Shown piece by piece: positions 53,465-63,716 of a stretch of 64,000 bases of DNA. The DNA comes from Dysidea avara. Taxonomy: Eukaryota; Porifera; Demospongiae; Dictyoceratida; Dysideidae. Position numbers and translations under genes: made by a program. Location of the stretch: contig NC_089276.1 of the NCBI RefSeq assembly GCF_963678975.1, positions 29,938,472 to 30,002,471 of the forward strand, read 5' to 3'. The notes beneath the pieces are model-generated. The model did not search any database. It was not told the DNA's origin and saw only the letters and a list, made by a program, of their open reading frames with translations. How positions within the stretch are numbered: position 1 is the first letter of the stretch; every line of letters begins with the position of its first letter.

Positions 53465-54186
53465 CTGTGAATATATAAAATTAAAAGTTTCCAGAGAATA
53501 AAAGTATAACAGGGGTGGTGGAACAGGCCAGAGATGAGGGGAAAGATTTGCCAATAATAATCACACAGTATAGGAATCATACAACAGACATACATATGCC
53601 ACTCTTACGATTTTGAGAGCTCTGATGATTTCACAGTAGGTAAATTAAGGTTTTGTAAAGATATTAATGTGATTGTCCTATCAGAGTGATTGACTGCTTT
53701 ATTAGAGTATCCGCAACCATTAATTTTGTCAATAAAAGTGGGGCTATGTTCTCCATTTCCATTGTTTTTGAGCTATACAGTTAACAGCATCACAAGTATG
53801 CATATGCACATATACATACTTAAAGATTACTTGCAACTGAGCAAGAATTTTAGTAGGGCAATTCTTTTGATTTTGCAAAGCAGTCATTTAGAAAGAAAGG
53901 TGTTAACTACTGTACTTCATCTAGGATTAATTGAGGGCGTTTAGTAACACTGCAATTTTTCCATAGCAATTTTGTTTAATAACATCAAAAAACATTTGGT
54001 GCAGTAGGACTTCTGTGTCCTTCATCTCAGAACCCTCAGGTGTTAACTGCCCTTAGTTTAACAGAGTTCAAAAATCATGCAATATCCATGGGTGTACCGT
54101 GTAGCAAAGGTTTAAAGTTACTATAGCTCATAATCATTACATAACTTGTACAATTCGGGTTACATGTTTATCACTTATTCCACCTA

Positions 54187-54330
54187 GAGGTGTGCGACAG
54201 CGTTGAAACCGGGTCGGGTCATCCGGGTCACATTTTCTCCGGGTCATCCGGGTCTGACCCGGTTTACAATTTATCCGGGTCTGACCCGGTTTACAATTTA
54301 TCCGGGTCTGACCCGGATTGGATCACGTGA
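54187..54330 (+). repeat. TAGAGGTGTGCGA end with CCGGGTCTGACCCGG repeats
   Basis: TAGAGGTGTGCGA resembles the left terminus of hAT-type elements. It is followed by three palindromic CCGGGTCTGACCCGG units spaced by TTTACAATTTAT, which would suit transposase-binding subterminal repeats. No matching right end was found. Confidence 0.5.
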
Positions 54331-54787
54331 GAAACAAAATTGTACTACTTTCATTGTCATGTCTACTGCTCCCGGTAGTAATACAGTCGTAAGTAAAACA
54401 TTGATTGTTAAAGACAACGTTGGATTGTTACCTGAAGATGAACTAGCAAGCCATTATTGTTTACAAGTGCCTGGCTGGTGTCCCTGTGTTAACTGCCGCG
54501 ACTTTTCACGACCAAGCGTTTCTCTGCTGGCTAAAGACAATGCTAAAGACGATTTGTGCGACATGAATCGTGAGTCATACCGCCTGATTACTGCGCCTGA
54601 TGTTGAAGCGAAAGGCAAGTGCTACAACTAGTGCTGTGAACACTGTTGGAGAATGTACAAAGGCTGCTAAGCAGCAAGCCCAGGAAGTCCAAGCGCGTGA
54701 TACACCCCGATACGCACTCGCTGCCTTGGATCACCCCAAGGACCAACCAGGCAAGAGGTTTCAATTTGACTGCCACAGCGATGATTT

Positions 54788-54970
54788 TGTCTTAGATTGA
54801 CTGACACTTAATACTGTTACTATTATTAGCTATTGTAATTACTGCACATGTGTGACTCTAATATATTAGGTTGGTATTAGGCGCGAACACGTGTTGTAGC
54901 TTGTAGTTTCGTCTCCTCTATCTGGGGCCAGAATCGGTCGTTCTACCCTATCAAACCACTATACATCACA
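54788..54970 (+). repeat. 5' LTR of the intact BEL/Pao element
   Basis: 183 bp, TGTCTTAGATTGACTGACAC ... ATACATCACA. Preceded by GATTT (target duplication), followed by TTGGTGCTGTGACG (primer-binding site region). Confidence 0.95.
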
Positions 54971-54994
54971 TTGGTGCTGTGACGAAACATCGAG

Positions 54995-57900
54995 ATGGAA
55001 AACATCCAACGTCTCCGGACCAGACGACGCGCTACCAAATCCAGTGTGACTAAACTTCTAGGGAAAGTTGATGGTATCCTTTCCGCCGACCTTGAAGGCG
55101 TCAACTCACAATCGGTCAAGGAAGCAGCGAAGCTGATGGCCGATACTACACTTTTCCAACTCAAGGCTAAGCAAGGCCTGCTGGTCGAGCTGAACAATGC
55201 AATCACCGAAAAGATTGATGACGAGACAGAGTTGGAAGAGGACATTTCGAAAGCTGATGCTTACCAATTTGATTTAGACGAGCGTATAGCCTTTCTCACC
55301 GAGTTTCTACGGAAAGCTAGCCAAGCGCCACCTGCTAAGCCTACTGATGCTCATACCATACTACCAACCTCACCGCCGCCCACGGACTCCTCAGCTGTGA
55401 ATTCTGATACTCAGCTCCCAGTGACAACTGATTCACTAACCTCATCGCCAGTTGTGAAGCCGACAGAGGATACCGTGAGTAAATCACATAAGCGATTAAT
55501 AGTTGCAGACACACACCATAACGTCAGCCGACTCCCAAAACTGATCCTGCCTACCTTTAGTGGGGATCCAATTCAATGGCAGACGTTTTGGGATTCGTTT
55601 GACGCTGCTGTACACTCGAATGTTGGTCTTAATGATGTGCAAAAATTTAATTACTTGCGAGCACAACTACATGGGGATGCTGCTCGTGTTATTGCTGGGT
55701 TTACCCTCACTGAAAGGAATTACACACAATCACTTGAGTTGTTGAAGGATAGATTTGGGCAGCCATATAAGATTATCAATGCCCACATGGAGGCGTTACT
55801 CAACCTCACAAAGCCATCTAACAACTTGGCTAGTTTACAGGGCTTTCATGATACCATAGAAAGGCACATGAGGTCACTATCAGCACTTGGCAAGTCTCCT
55901 GAATCTTATGGTATGCTATTGACCTCATCCATACTTAGTAAACTACCTGTTGAAACCAAACGGCATATGGCACGTGAGCACTATGAGACAGAATGGTCCA
56001 TTAAGGATGTGATGGCTGCCATTCGCAAGGAAGTCCAAATTTTTGAAATGAGTTATCAACATGGCGGTAAGCCCAGCAATTACGACAGCTTCCCACCATC
56101 CACCAGTTCCTTCCACACAGCTACACACAAGGGCCACCACCATCGTGATGGTCAACAGAGGAAGGAACCTGTATGTGTCTTCTGTAAGGGAGGCCACAAG
56201 GCTGGTGTATGTAACAGTGTAACAGACCCTAAGGAGAGGTTATCAATTGTGAAGCGAGACAATTTGTGCTTCAACTGTCTTGCCAGGCACAAGGTGACAC
56301 AATGCACCTCTAAGTTCACATGTAGAGAGTGCAAGAAGCGACATCACACCAGCCTTTGCCACGCCTTCCTTACAGAAACCACACAATCACAACCTGACCA
56401 ACAGACCTCAGCATTACCCAATGCACAAGCACCTGCAACTGACAATGCTGCATTTACCACAATGACACCTGCTCCTCTCTCAGCATTATATACCAATGTA
56501 TGCTTATTGAAGACAGCCATTGCTGAAGTGTCATCAGCAACCACCACTACAGAAGGCAACATTCTGTTTGATGAGGGAGCGCAGCGCTCTTTCATCACAC
56601 AAGCACTGGCTGATGAACTGTGTCTTCATCCAACCCATCGTGAGACTATCTCAGTATCATCCTTTGGAGGGCAGGTGTCCTCGTCCAGAAGCCTTGAGGT
56701 AGCAACACTCTTTGTACACACCCTGAACTCTGCTCGTATCCCAATTTCGGTCCTCATTGTTCAGCAGTTGGCAGCCCCCATCCGAAACTCAGTGCGTACC
56801 CACCTGAGTGAAGTTCCATATCTGAAGGGCCTCACATTGGCTCATCCAGTAACCGGGGATGAGAACTTCCAAATCTCAATTCTCATTGGGGCTGACCACT
56901 ACTGGCGTTTCGTGCAAGATGAGGTAATTCGGGGTGATGGTCCCACAGCAGTTCAATCACGACTAGGCTACCTATTGTCTGGCCCACTTCCCTTACCTCA
57001 ACCCATTAATTCAACTAACTTGCACATAGCTATACTATCGTGTACCACAGAAACCAGTGACCTATTCCAATTCTGGAATTCAGAGTCTGCAAGCCCATCA
57101 CCCACTACAGACACCCCAGATAACAATGTGTTCCTCCAGCAATACATGAAAAGCCATATCACTATACGATCAGATGGTGCCTATAGCTTGCGCTTTCCCT
57201 GGAGAGAGGATCACCCTCCTCTCCCATCTAATTATTTTATCTGCTCGAAACGAACTAGGTCCCTAGCACATCGATTGTCCAAAACACCAGAGCTACTGAA
57301 AACATATGGAACCATCATTAAAGATCAAGAACAAAAAGGCTTCATAGAAAGAGTAGAGAGTGGCAGTCACACACATAATGTACACTACATTCCCCATCAC
57401 CCAGTCAGAAAAGACTCGGCCACCACACCTATCCGAATAGTGTACGACTGCAGTTGCAAACAGTCTCGCAACAATCCTAGCCTTAATGACTGCCTTTCAG
57501 CAGGCCCCCCGTTCCTCACAGATCTTTGCACCATTCTTCTCCGTTTCCGGCTACATACAATTGCGCTTTCAGCTGACATCGAGAAAGCCTTTCTCCATGT
57601 GTATTTAGACGAATCAGACAGGGACAGTACACGTTTTTTATGGCTGTCAGATCCCACTGATGAGAACAGCCCCTTTGTGATCTATAGATTCCGAGTTGTG
57701 CTATTTGGAGCTACTAGTTCTCCTTTCATGCTGTATGCAGCACTTAGCTTCCACCTAATTCGGAATTCCTCAGCAATATCACAGGATCTACTTCACAATC
57801 TTTACGTAGACAATGTTGTGTCTGGTTGCCATAGTGAGGAAGCTGCACACAAATATTTCATTGAGTCTCGTTCAGTACTTGGTAGTGCAGGTTTCAACCT

Positions 57901-60526
57901 ACGTTCCTGGTCCTCGAACTGTGATTGCCTTCAGCAGGTAGCATCACAGCACAAGGTTGCTGAACCAAGCAACCCAGTCAAAGTACTAGGAATGTACTGG
58001 AACACTGAGAGTGATATGCTCTATGTCTCCCCCAACCTAGACACAAAATTTCCACCTACAATGACTAAGCGAGAGGTTCTCAAGTGGTCATCAAGCATTT
58101 TTGATCCATTGGGACTACTATCACCTGTCACGATCTCCGCAAAGCTCTTCCTACAACAGCTATGGCAAGAGCATTTAGAGTGGGACACTACACTTGACCC
58201 CAATCTATGCACTCAATGGATCACCATTGCTGCGAACATTGCACAAGCCACAACTCTGTCCTTCTCCCGCAAGTACAATATTATTTTTCCAGTACCTCAG
58301 GGTGTTTCCACTAGTCTGCATGTGTTTGCTGACGCAAGCTTAAAGGCCTACGGCGCAGTTGCCTTTATCCAACAAGGGCAAGGACCAGCCTCAATACTGA
58401 TGTCCAAGACTAGAGCTGCACCATTGAAGCAGCTAACCCTGCCCAAATTGGAATTAAATGCAGCTGTACTTGCGGCCAGGCTAGCTCACTTTATTATGAA
58501 ATCCCTAACAATCAATGTGACTGTTCATTTGTGGTCAGATAGTCAGATAGTTCTGCATTGGATTAATAGCCAGAAAACATTGAAGCCATATGTAAGTCAT
58601 AGGGTTGCTGAGATTCACTCTGTTTCCAATAGGTGGAAGTACTGTCCGTCTGCAGAAAATCCAGCAGATCTCCTAACAAGAGGGATAACCTTTCAACAGC
58701 TCAGCTCATCTACCATGTGGCTACAGGGACCACCATGGTTGTCATCTCAACAACGTTGGCCAGTCTGGGACCCTACAGGAGTGCTCCTATCACAATCAGA
58801 AATTGACTTAGAAGAAGCAGATCAAAGCTCGCACACCGAACAAGATGAAAGCGACCCATCAGTTACCCTCCTGAACATCATAGATATCAAGAGGTACAGT
58901 AGCTTAAAGAGATTGCTTGCAGTAACTGCCTATGTGTTGCGCTTTGTCAACAATACAAGACATCTCCTAACTGTCAGCACAAGGTATCTAACCCCAGCAG
59001 AGATGTCTACGGCAAACCTGAAGGTCCTTGAAGCTGTTCAACATGCTGAATTTCCCAGAGAGATCTCTAACTTGACTTCAAAATCTCGACGGCTCCCACT
59101 GGTAAGACAGCTCAGGTTATTCTTGGATCAGAACCAGCTGATTAGATGTGGTGGGCGCATCCACAATGCCCCACTTTCAGAGCTTACAAGGTTTCCCTAC
59201 TTGCTGCCATCTAAGCACCATTACACAAACCTTGTGATCATACAAGCACACATAACACAACGTCACGGTGGCGTGAACTCCACCCTGACGGTTATCCGGC
59301 AGCAGTACTGGATACCATCAGGAAGACAGCGCATCCGCTCACTGCTCCGGAAGTGTGTAATCTGCAGAAAGGTTTCATGCAGACCATATTCAGCGCCAGA
59401 CCCTCCACCACTTGTGAAATGCCGAGTCAATATGGCTAATCCGTTCGAAGTCACCGGAGTGGATTTCACTGGTGCGCTGTACGTCCGGAGCAGTGAAGGT
59501 GAATGCAAGGCCTACATTTGCCTCTTCACCTGCGCTGTTTCCAGAGCAATCCATCTGGAAATAGTTGTTGATCTAACTGTTGCGTGTTTCTTACAGGCAT
59601 TCCGTCGCTTAGCCAGCAGAAGATCCCTGCCAAGATTAATGCTCTCTGACAATGCCTCCACATACTTGGCTGCGGCCGAGGAGCTCAAGAGCCTATTATC
59701 ATCTGAGGAACTAGCTGAGAGTCCTTCAAGGAGAGGTGTTGATTGGCGTTTTATCCCCAAACGTGCCCCCTGGTTTGGGGGATTCTGGGAAAGACTCGTT
59801 GGGCTCACGAAGTCAGTTCTGAAGAAGATATTGGGCCGCAGTCATGTCACATTGGACAGTCTCCAGACCATAGTGGTGGAGGTAGAAGCTGTGCTGAACA
59901 ACCGTCCGCTAACCCATGTTTCTGCTGATGTCAATGACATAGACCCCATAACACCATCCCACCTCCTATATGGCCGACCCATTATCTCCCTGCCTTATCA
60001 GAGAGTAGAAGATGATGAGATAGATGACCCAACATACGGTGATGATGCAGACATTAGGAAGAGGACTAAGGCTCAAGCACTGCTCTTCAAGCATTTTTGG
60101 ACCAGATGGCAGAAGGAGTATCTGACCTCGCTTCGAGAATTCCATCGCTCAACAGGCAATAACACACAGATGATAGGAGTTGGTGATGTTGTCCTCATCC
60201 ACGATGATGCTCCCCGGATTCAGTGGAGACTAGGTGTTGTTGAACATCTTAACAAGGGCAACGATGGATTTGCTCGTTCTGCAAATGTCAGGACATCCAC
60301 TGGTCAGACAAATCGACCAATAACTAAGCTCTATCCTCTTGAGGTCACAGCAGCAGAGTTGCCACGATCAACACGTCAGGATAATGTTCAAAACAAACAG
60401 CCCACTGTAGAAGAGATGTCAAGACCAGTTCGTCGAGCAGCAGTGAAGGGATGCCAGAGGGTACAGCAATGGACTGGTGCTCTTTGTGCCCCCCCCGGAG
60501 GATGTCTTAGATTGACTGACACTTAA
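54995..60526 (+). CDS. BEL/Pao gag-pol polyprotein, 1843 aa, intact
   Basis: Single frame from ATG 54995 to a stop 24 bp inside the 3' LTR. Domains by residue: Gag with charged coiled coil (1-110), DUF1759-like Gag core (about 178-340), three zinc knuckles (CVFCKGGHKAGVC near 393, CFNCLARHKVTQC near 424, CRECKKRHHTSLC near 445), aspartic protease with FDEGAQRSF (about 522), reverse transcriptase with YVDN at 937-940, RNase H (HVFADASL near 1107, WSDSQ near 1180), HHCC integrase zinc finger (about 1418-1457), and integrase core with D1490, D1552 and E1599. A BEL-type C-terminal domain follows from about 1690 (FKHFWTRWQKEYL). Gag and Pol share one frame with no stop or shift, so protease cleavage would set the ratio. 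The RT box has Asn in the second Asp position. Confidence 0.95.
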   Translation: MENIQRLRTRRRATKSSVTKLLGKVDGILSADLEGVNSQSVKEAAKLMADTTLFQLKAKQGLLVELNNAITEKIDDETELEEDISKADAYQFDLDERIAFLTEFLRKASQAPPAKPTDAHTILPTSPPPTDSSAVNSDTQLPVTTDSLTSSPVVKPTEDTVSKSHKRLIVADTHHNVSRLPKLILPTFSGDPIQWQTFWDSFDAAVHSNVGLNDVQKFNYLRAQLHGDAARVIAGFTLTERNYTQSLELLKDRFGQPYKIINAHMEALLNLTKPSNNLASLQGFHDTIERHMRSLSALGKSPESYGMLLTSSILSKLPVETKRHMAREHYETEWSIKDVMAAIRKEVQIFEMSYQHGGKPSNYDSFPPSTSSFHTATHKGHHHRDGQQRKEPVCVFCKGGHKAGVCNSVTDPKERLSIVKRDNLCFNCLARHKVTQCTSKFTCRECKKRHHTSLCHAFLTETTQSQPDQQTSALPNAQAPATDNAAFTTMTPAPLSALYTNVCLLKTAIAEVSSATTTTEGNILFDEGAQRSFITQALADELCLHPTHRETISVSSFGGQVSSSRSLEVATLFVHTLNSARIPISVLIVQQLAAPIRNSVRTHLSEVPYLKGLTLAHPVTGDENFQISILIGADHYWRFVQDEVIRGDGPTAVQSRLGYLLSGPLPLPQPINSTNLHIAILSCTTETSDLFQFWNSESASPSPTTDTPDNNVFLQQYMKSHITIRSDGAYSLRFPWREDHPPLPSNYFICSKRTRSLAHRLSKTPELLKTYGTIIKDQEQKGFIERVESGSHTHNVHYIPHHPVRKDSATTPIRIVYDCSCKQSRNNPSLNDCLSAGPPFLTDLCTILLRFRLHTIALSADIEKAFLHVYLDESDRDSTRFLWLSDPTDENSPFVIYRFRVVLFGATSSPFMLYAALSFHLIRNSSAISQDLLHNLYVDNVVSGCHSEEAAHKYFIESRSVLGSAGFNLRSWSSNCDCLQQVASQHKVAEPSNPVKVLGMYWNTESDMLYVSPNLDTKFPPTMTKREVLKWSSSIFDPLGLLSPVTISAKLFLQQLWQEHLEWDTTLDPNLCTQWITIAANIAQATTLSFSRKYNIIFPVPQGVSTSLHVFADASLKAYGAVAFIQQGQGPASILMSKTRAAPLKQLTLPKLELNAAVLAARLAHFIMKSLTINVTVHLWSDSQIVLHWINSQKTLKPYVSHRVAEIHSVSNRWKYCPSAENPADLLTRGITFQQLSSSTMWLQGPPWLSSQQRWPVWDPTGVLLSQSEIDLEEADQSSHTEQDESDPSVTLLNIIDIKRYSSLKRLLAVTAYVLRFVNNTRHLLTVSTRYLTPAEMSTANLKVLEAVQHAEFPREISNLTSKSRRLPLVRQLRLFLDQNQLIRCGGRIHNAPLSELTRFPYLLPSKHHYTNLVIIQAHITQRHGGVNSTLTVIRQQYWIPSGRQRIRSLLRKCVICRKVSCRPYSAPDPPPLVKCRVNMANPFEVTGVDFTGALYVRSSEGECKAYICLFTCAVSRAIHLEIVVDLTVACFLQAFRRLASRRSLPRLMLSDNASTYLAAAEELKSLLSSEELAESPSRRGVDWRFIPKRAPWFGGFWERLVGLTKSVLKKILGRSHVTLDSLQTIVVEVEAVLNNRPLTHVSADVNDIDPITPSHLLYGRPIISLPYQRVEDDEIDDPTYGDDADIRKRTKAQALLFKHFWTRWQKEYLTSLREFHRSTGNNTQMIGVGDVVLIHDDAPRIQWRLGVVEHLNKGNDGFARSANVRTSTGQTNRPITKLYPLEVTAAELPRSTRQDNVQNKQPTVEEMSRPVRRAAVKGCQRVQQWTGALCAPPGGCLRLTDT

Positions 60527-60685
60527 TACTGTTACTATTATTAGCTATTGTAATTACTGCACATGTGTGACTCTAATATATTAGGTTGGTATTAGGCGCG
60601 AACACGTGTTGTAGCTTGTAGTTTTGTCTCCTCTATCTGGGGCCAGAATCGGTCGTTCTACCCTATCAAACCACTATACATCACA
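60503..60685 (+). repeat. 3' LTR of the intact BEL/Pao element
   Basis: One base different from the 5' LTR. Preceded by a short purine-rich GGAGGA, a weak polypurine-tract candidate; followed by GATTT. Confidence 0.95.
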
Positions 60686-60963
60686 GATTTACAGATGACC
60701 AGTCATTTAGTGAAAATGGTAGTGGCACAGAATTGGTGGCATATGGTTCTTCTACCACAGCTGTAAGTCATAGAAGTTCATTGATTAGCCAAGATCAGTT
60801 TGTTACAAAGCAACACTTGCCACCCCCTGCTCCAACATTTATCTTTAACAGTTGCAACTTTTCAAGCTGTCCAATATCTTTTTCTGGTTCATATCAAGAC
60901 AGTACAGATGGCATTGATGAGCTTTTAAAAGACATATCAGTTGATCAGCTGTTTGACCCATAA

Positions 60964-61352
60964 AGGACGGTATAGAGACAGTGAGAGACTCTCTATATGA
61001 TTATATCTATGTGATTATATACAAAGTTTAAATGTACAATTATTGCTTAATAATCAATCAAAATATTTCAAAGTCTAATACAACTATAATTGCCATAGAA
61101 ACAGGCCTCTTATAAGTATCACCTCCTGGGTTGAACAAGTTGCATAATGTTGTTTACTGGACTTTATGGAATGTAAATGTTGAGAGTTTGTTGACTGTTG
61201 AGACCTGCACATGGAATGCTGTGGGACACCACAAAGTGTGGTATATCAGTTATATACCACAGTTTGCTGTGGTATATCATTTATATACAACAGTCTGAGC
61301 CTTTGATCTGAGGTGTGAAAGTGGTACATATATATATATATATATATTCACC
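60964..61352. other. no gene; AT-rich with a CCTTTGATCTGAGG fragment
   Basis: About 61295-61345 carries CCTTTGATCTGAGGTGTGAAA plus a TA run, also seen near 17075 and, mirrored, at 28130, so it is the end of a MITE-like element. Just before it GTGGTATATCA repeats. Confidence 0.5.
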
Positions 61353-61439
61353 CCTGTAAACTCTTCAAATGACTGATCATGCCTCTATTATTTTCAACTC
61401 TTCCTTCAATAGTTGTGCATGCCTGAAATCTCCTTTTCC

Positions 61440-62880
61440 TTAAATGGAATATGCAAGCACTTTGCAATCTTCAGATAAACAAAACGTGTGGTCCTGATCA
61501 TATACCTCCTTTCATCCTTAAAAACTGTGCCAAAGAAATCTCTCCCGTGTTGAAAGTAATATTTACAGAGTCATACATAACAGGTAATCTACCAACAGAC
61601 TGGTTAACAGCTAACATATGTCCAATTCACAAGAAAGGAAGGCATGATTATGCCTCTAACTATAGACCCATCTCTCTGACATCAGTCTGCTCTAAAGTAC
61701 TTGAACACATCATGTATCATAATATCATGAACCACCTAAACAGTAATAATGTCCTGGTAGAGAATCAACATGGCTTCCGAGCAAATCATTCCTGTGTCAC
61801 ACAGCTACTAACACTAACAGAAAACATATCGTATGCATTGGATCATAAGAAACAAATTGACATTATACTCGTAGACTTTGCCAAAGCTTTTGATACAGTT
61901 CCCATCAATGACTTCTCACTAAGAAATAAGAAATAACACACACAATTGGATAAAGGCGTGGCTTTCTAACCATACCCAATGAGCTCTGTATCCATATCAT
62001 CTGGTGTCCCTCAGGGGACGGTACTTGGCCTGCTTATGTTCCTGCTTTATATCAATGATGACATCATTATCAATATATACTCGCTTCTAAGAATATTTGC
62101 TGATGACTGCCTGTTGTACAGAATTATTACTACACCAGAAGACACCATTATACTGCAGCAAGACCTGCTAGTTGGATAACAACCTGGCAGCTTAGACTGA
62201 ATATCACCAAATGTGTATAATAGATTCATCATCAATACACTTTAAATAAATAATAAATCATTGTATCCTCAAACAAACTGATAGTCACTCATATCTTGGA
62301 GTCATGCTAGATAAGACATTATCATGGTTGCAACATATATCAAACGTTGCTACAAAAAGCATCAAATGCTTTAAACTTTCTAAAACATAACTTAAGTGAC
62401 TGTTCACTGAATGTTAAAGCATCAGCTTATCTAACAATGGTACGACCTCAGATGGAGTATGCTTCTATTATTTGGGATCCATTATAATAGCAATAGAGAT
62501 AAATTAGAATCAATTCAGCGACGAGCAGCTAGGTAGGTTTTAAGTGATTATAGTAGAACTAGTTCAGTATCATTAATGTTACATCAGTTATCTTGGCCTA
62601 CCTTACAAATTCAATAGAACATCTCAAGATTGCAACTATTTCACAAGATTTTTCATCAACAAATATCCCTGTCAACTCCAACTTACTACCTACCTGTAAT
62701 AAGAGACACACGACAATATCACCCTTATCATTTCATTCTCCTGCCTGTATCAACCATATCACATCTATAATCATTTTTTTTCAAGAACAATCAAAGAATG
62801 GAACAGCTTACCCACATCTATTCTAGACACAACCTACTATGACACCTTTTCAAATAATTTGCAACTATAATTATTAATTG
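61440..62880 (+). pseudogene. decayed LINE (CR1/L2/jockey-like) reverse transcriptase
   Basis: Frame 61451-61936 has the RT blocks CGPDHIPPFILK, NYRPISLTSVCSKVLEHI, QHGFRANHSCVTQL and ILVDFAKAFDTVP. After frameshifts, 61979-62179 has SSGVPQGTVLG and the catalytic FADD box. Further degraded blocks follow (HSYLGVMLDKTLSW near 62285, RPQMEYASIIWD near 62448, QRRAA near 62517). Several stops and shifts make it dead. The endonuclease N-terminal part is missing, so it is also 5'-truncated. No poly-A tail is visible. Confidence 0.85.
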
Positions 62881-62921
62881 TGCATGTATTCTGTTGTTGT
62901 TTTTTTCCCTGGGTATTTACA

Positions 62922-63265
62922 AATAAGTTGGGTCACATGGGAGATTTGTACTTGTATTTGTCTTGATTTTAATTTGTACTGTTGTGTGGCTGCATATGTC
63001 TTCCTTTAAAACTATTAGAGTCACCACCTGCATAGTTTAGTGTATTCAATTTGATAGAATTAATGTCTAAAACTCCCTGCTAGCTACACACTTTCTAGTA
63101 CCATTCTTGCTGGACCCTAGAGAGTACTTGATAAATCAATCCCTAACAATGTATCATCAATAATCGGCTGAATGCAGCATAAATTCCATTTTATAGGAAC
63201 AGATACATGCACATTGGTTGAGCCTTCATGGCATAGAATAGTAATGGTAGGTATTTCAGAAATTT
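62922..63265 (+). repeat. duplicated segment D, LINE-interrupted copy (right part)
   Basis: Matches 39013-39385; the left part of the same segment is at 61353-61381. Roughly 90% similar by eye. Confidence 0.8.
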
Positions 63266-63297
63266 TGGAAAAATGTACTTTTAATATGCACAAAAAC

Positions 63298-63475
63298 GGG
63301 AATCACTACTTTCACCCAATCCCATGCGGATTACGTAATATTACTCACGTGACTTCACGTATTATTTCTTAGTACACTACTGGGTGTGAATGGGGAATCG
63401 CTACTTTCACCCAATCCCATGTGGAATACGTAATGTTGCTCACGTGACTTCACGTTTTCTTTCTTAGTGCGCTAC
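63298..63475 (+). repeat. two-copy tandem repeat with CACGTGAC boxes
   Basis: Two copies (63298-63392 and 63393-63475) of a unit with TACTTTCACCCAATCCCATG, TACGTAAT, CTCACGTGACTTCACGT and TTCTTAGT. Each has a TCACGTGAC E-box-like site. Lying about 250-400 bp upstream of a candidate start codon, they could be promoter elements; that is inference. Confidence 0.8.
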
Positions 63476-63716
63476 GACAAATTGCCGCGATTTTCAGGAA
63501 ATTAGCCTCTGCACTAAAACCACGCTGGGTTAGTGATAATAACCTTGAGGCTTCCAGTTTATATTATGAGGGATTTGTTGACGATTACGAGAGTGTGCTT
63601 TCTAAGCACAGAATGAACACCAATTGTACGTCCCTTGCAAGCCAAAGTTTTCTGTATGTGTAGCTGTACCACAATTCTGTACTAAAAGCAATATATTATT
63701 ATTACCATGACAACGT

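Larger units (their letters stand above)
54788..60685 (+). mobile_element. intact BEL/Pao LTR retrotransposon (5.9 kb)
   Basis: LTRs 54788-54970 and 60503-60685 are both 183 bp, begin TGTC, end CACA and differ at one position (GTTTCGTC against GTTTTGTC). A 5-bp target duplication GATTT lies at 54783-54787 and 60686-60690. One uninterrupted gag-pol frame fills the interior. A candidate primer-binding site, TGGTGCTGTGACG, starts two bases after the 5' LTR. All parts needed for autonomous movement appear present. It is a distinct lineage from the truncated copy at 23-27 kb, judging by moderate protein identity and different LTRs. Confidence 0.95.
54361..60963 (+). pseudogene. unrecognised ORF interrupted by the BEL/Pao insertion
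   Basis: The left part starts at ATG 54361 (MSTAPGSNTVVSKTL), with a Cys cluster (HYCLQVPGWCPCVNC) and LCDMNRESYRL. Near 54606 the protein-like reading moves to another frame (KRKASATTSAVNTVGECTK and on to FDCHSDDF) up to the insertion at 54788. The right part (60691-60963) is again in the first frame: SFSENGSGTELVAYG, then FIFNSCNFSSCPISF, ending DISVDQLFDP and TAA. Two compensating frameshifts or an intron would explain this; I cannot decide. The family is not recognised. Given the hAT-like end upstream it may itself be transposon-derived. Confidence 0.5.

Noticed and set aside
60733-60963. Independent small gene after the BEL/Pao element
   Set aside because: It is the right half of the ORF interrupted by the insertion; its apparent start is not an ATG.
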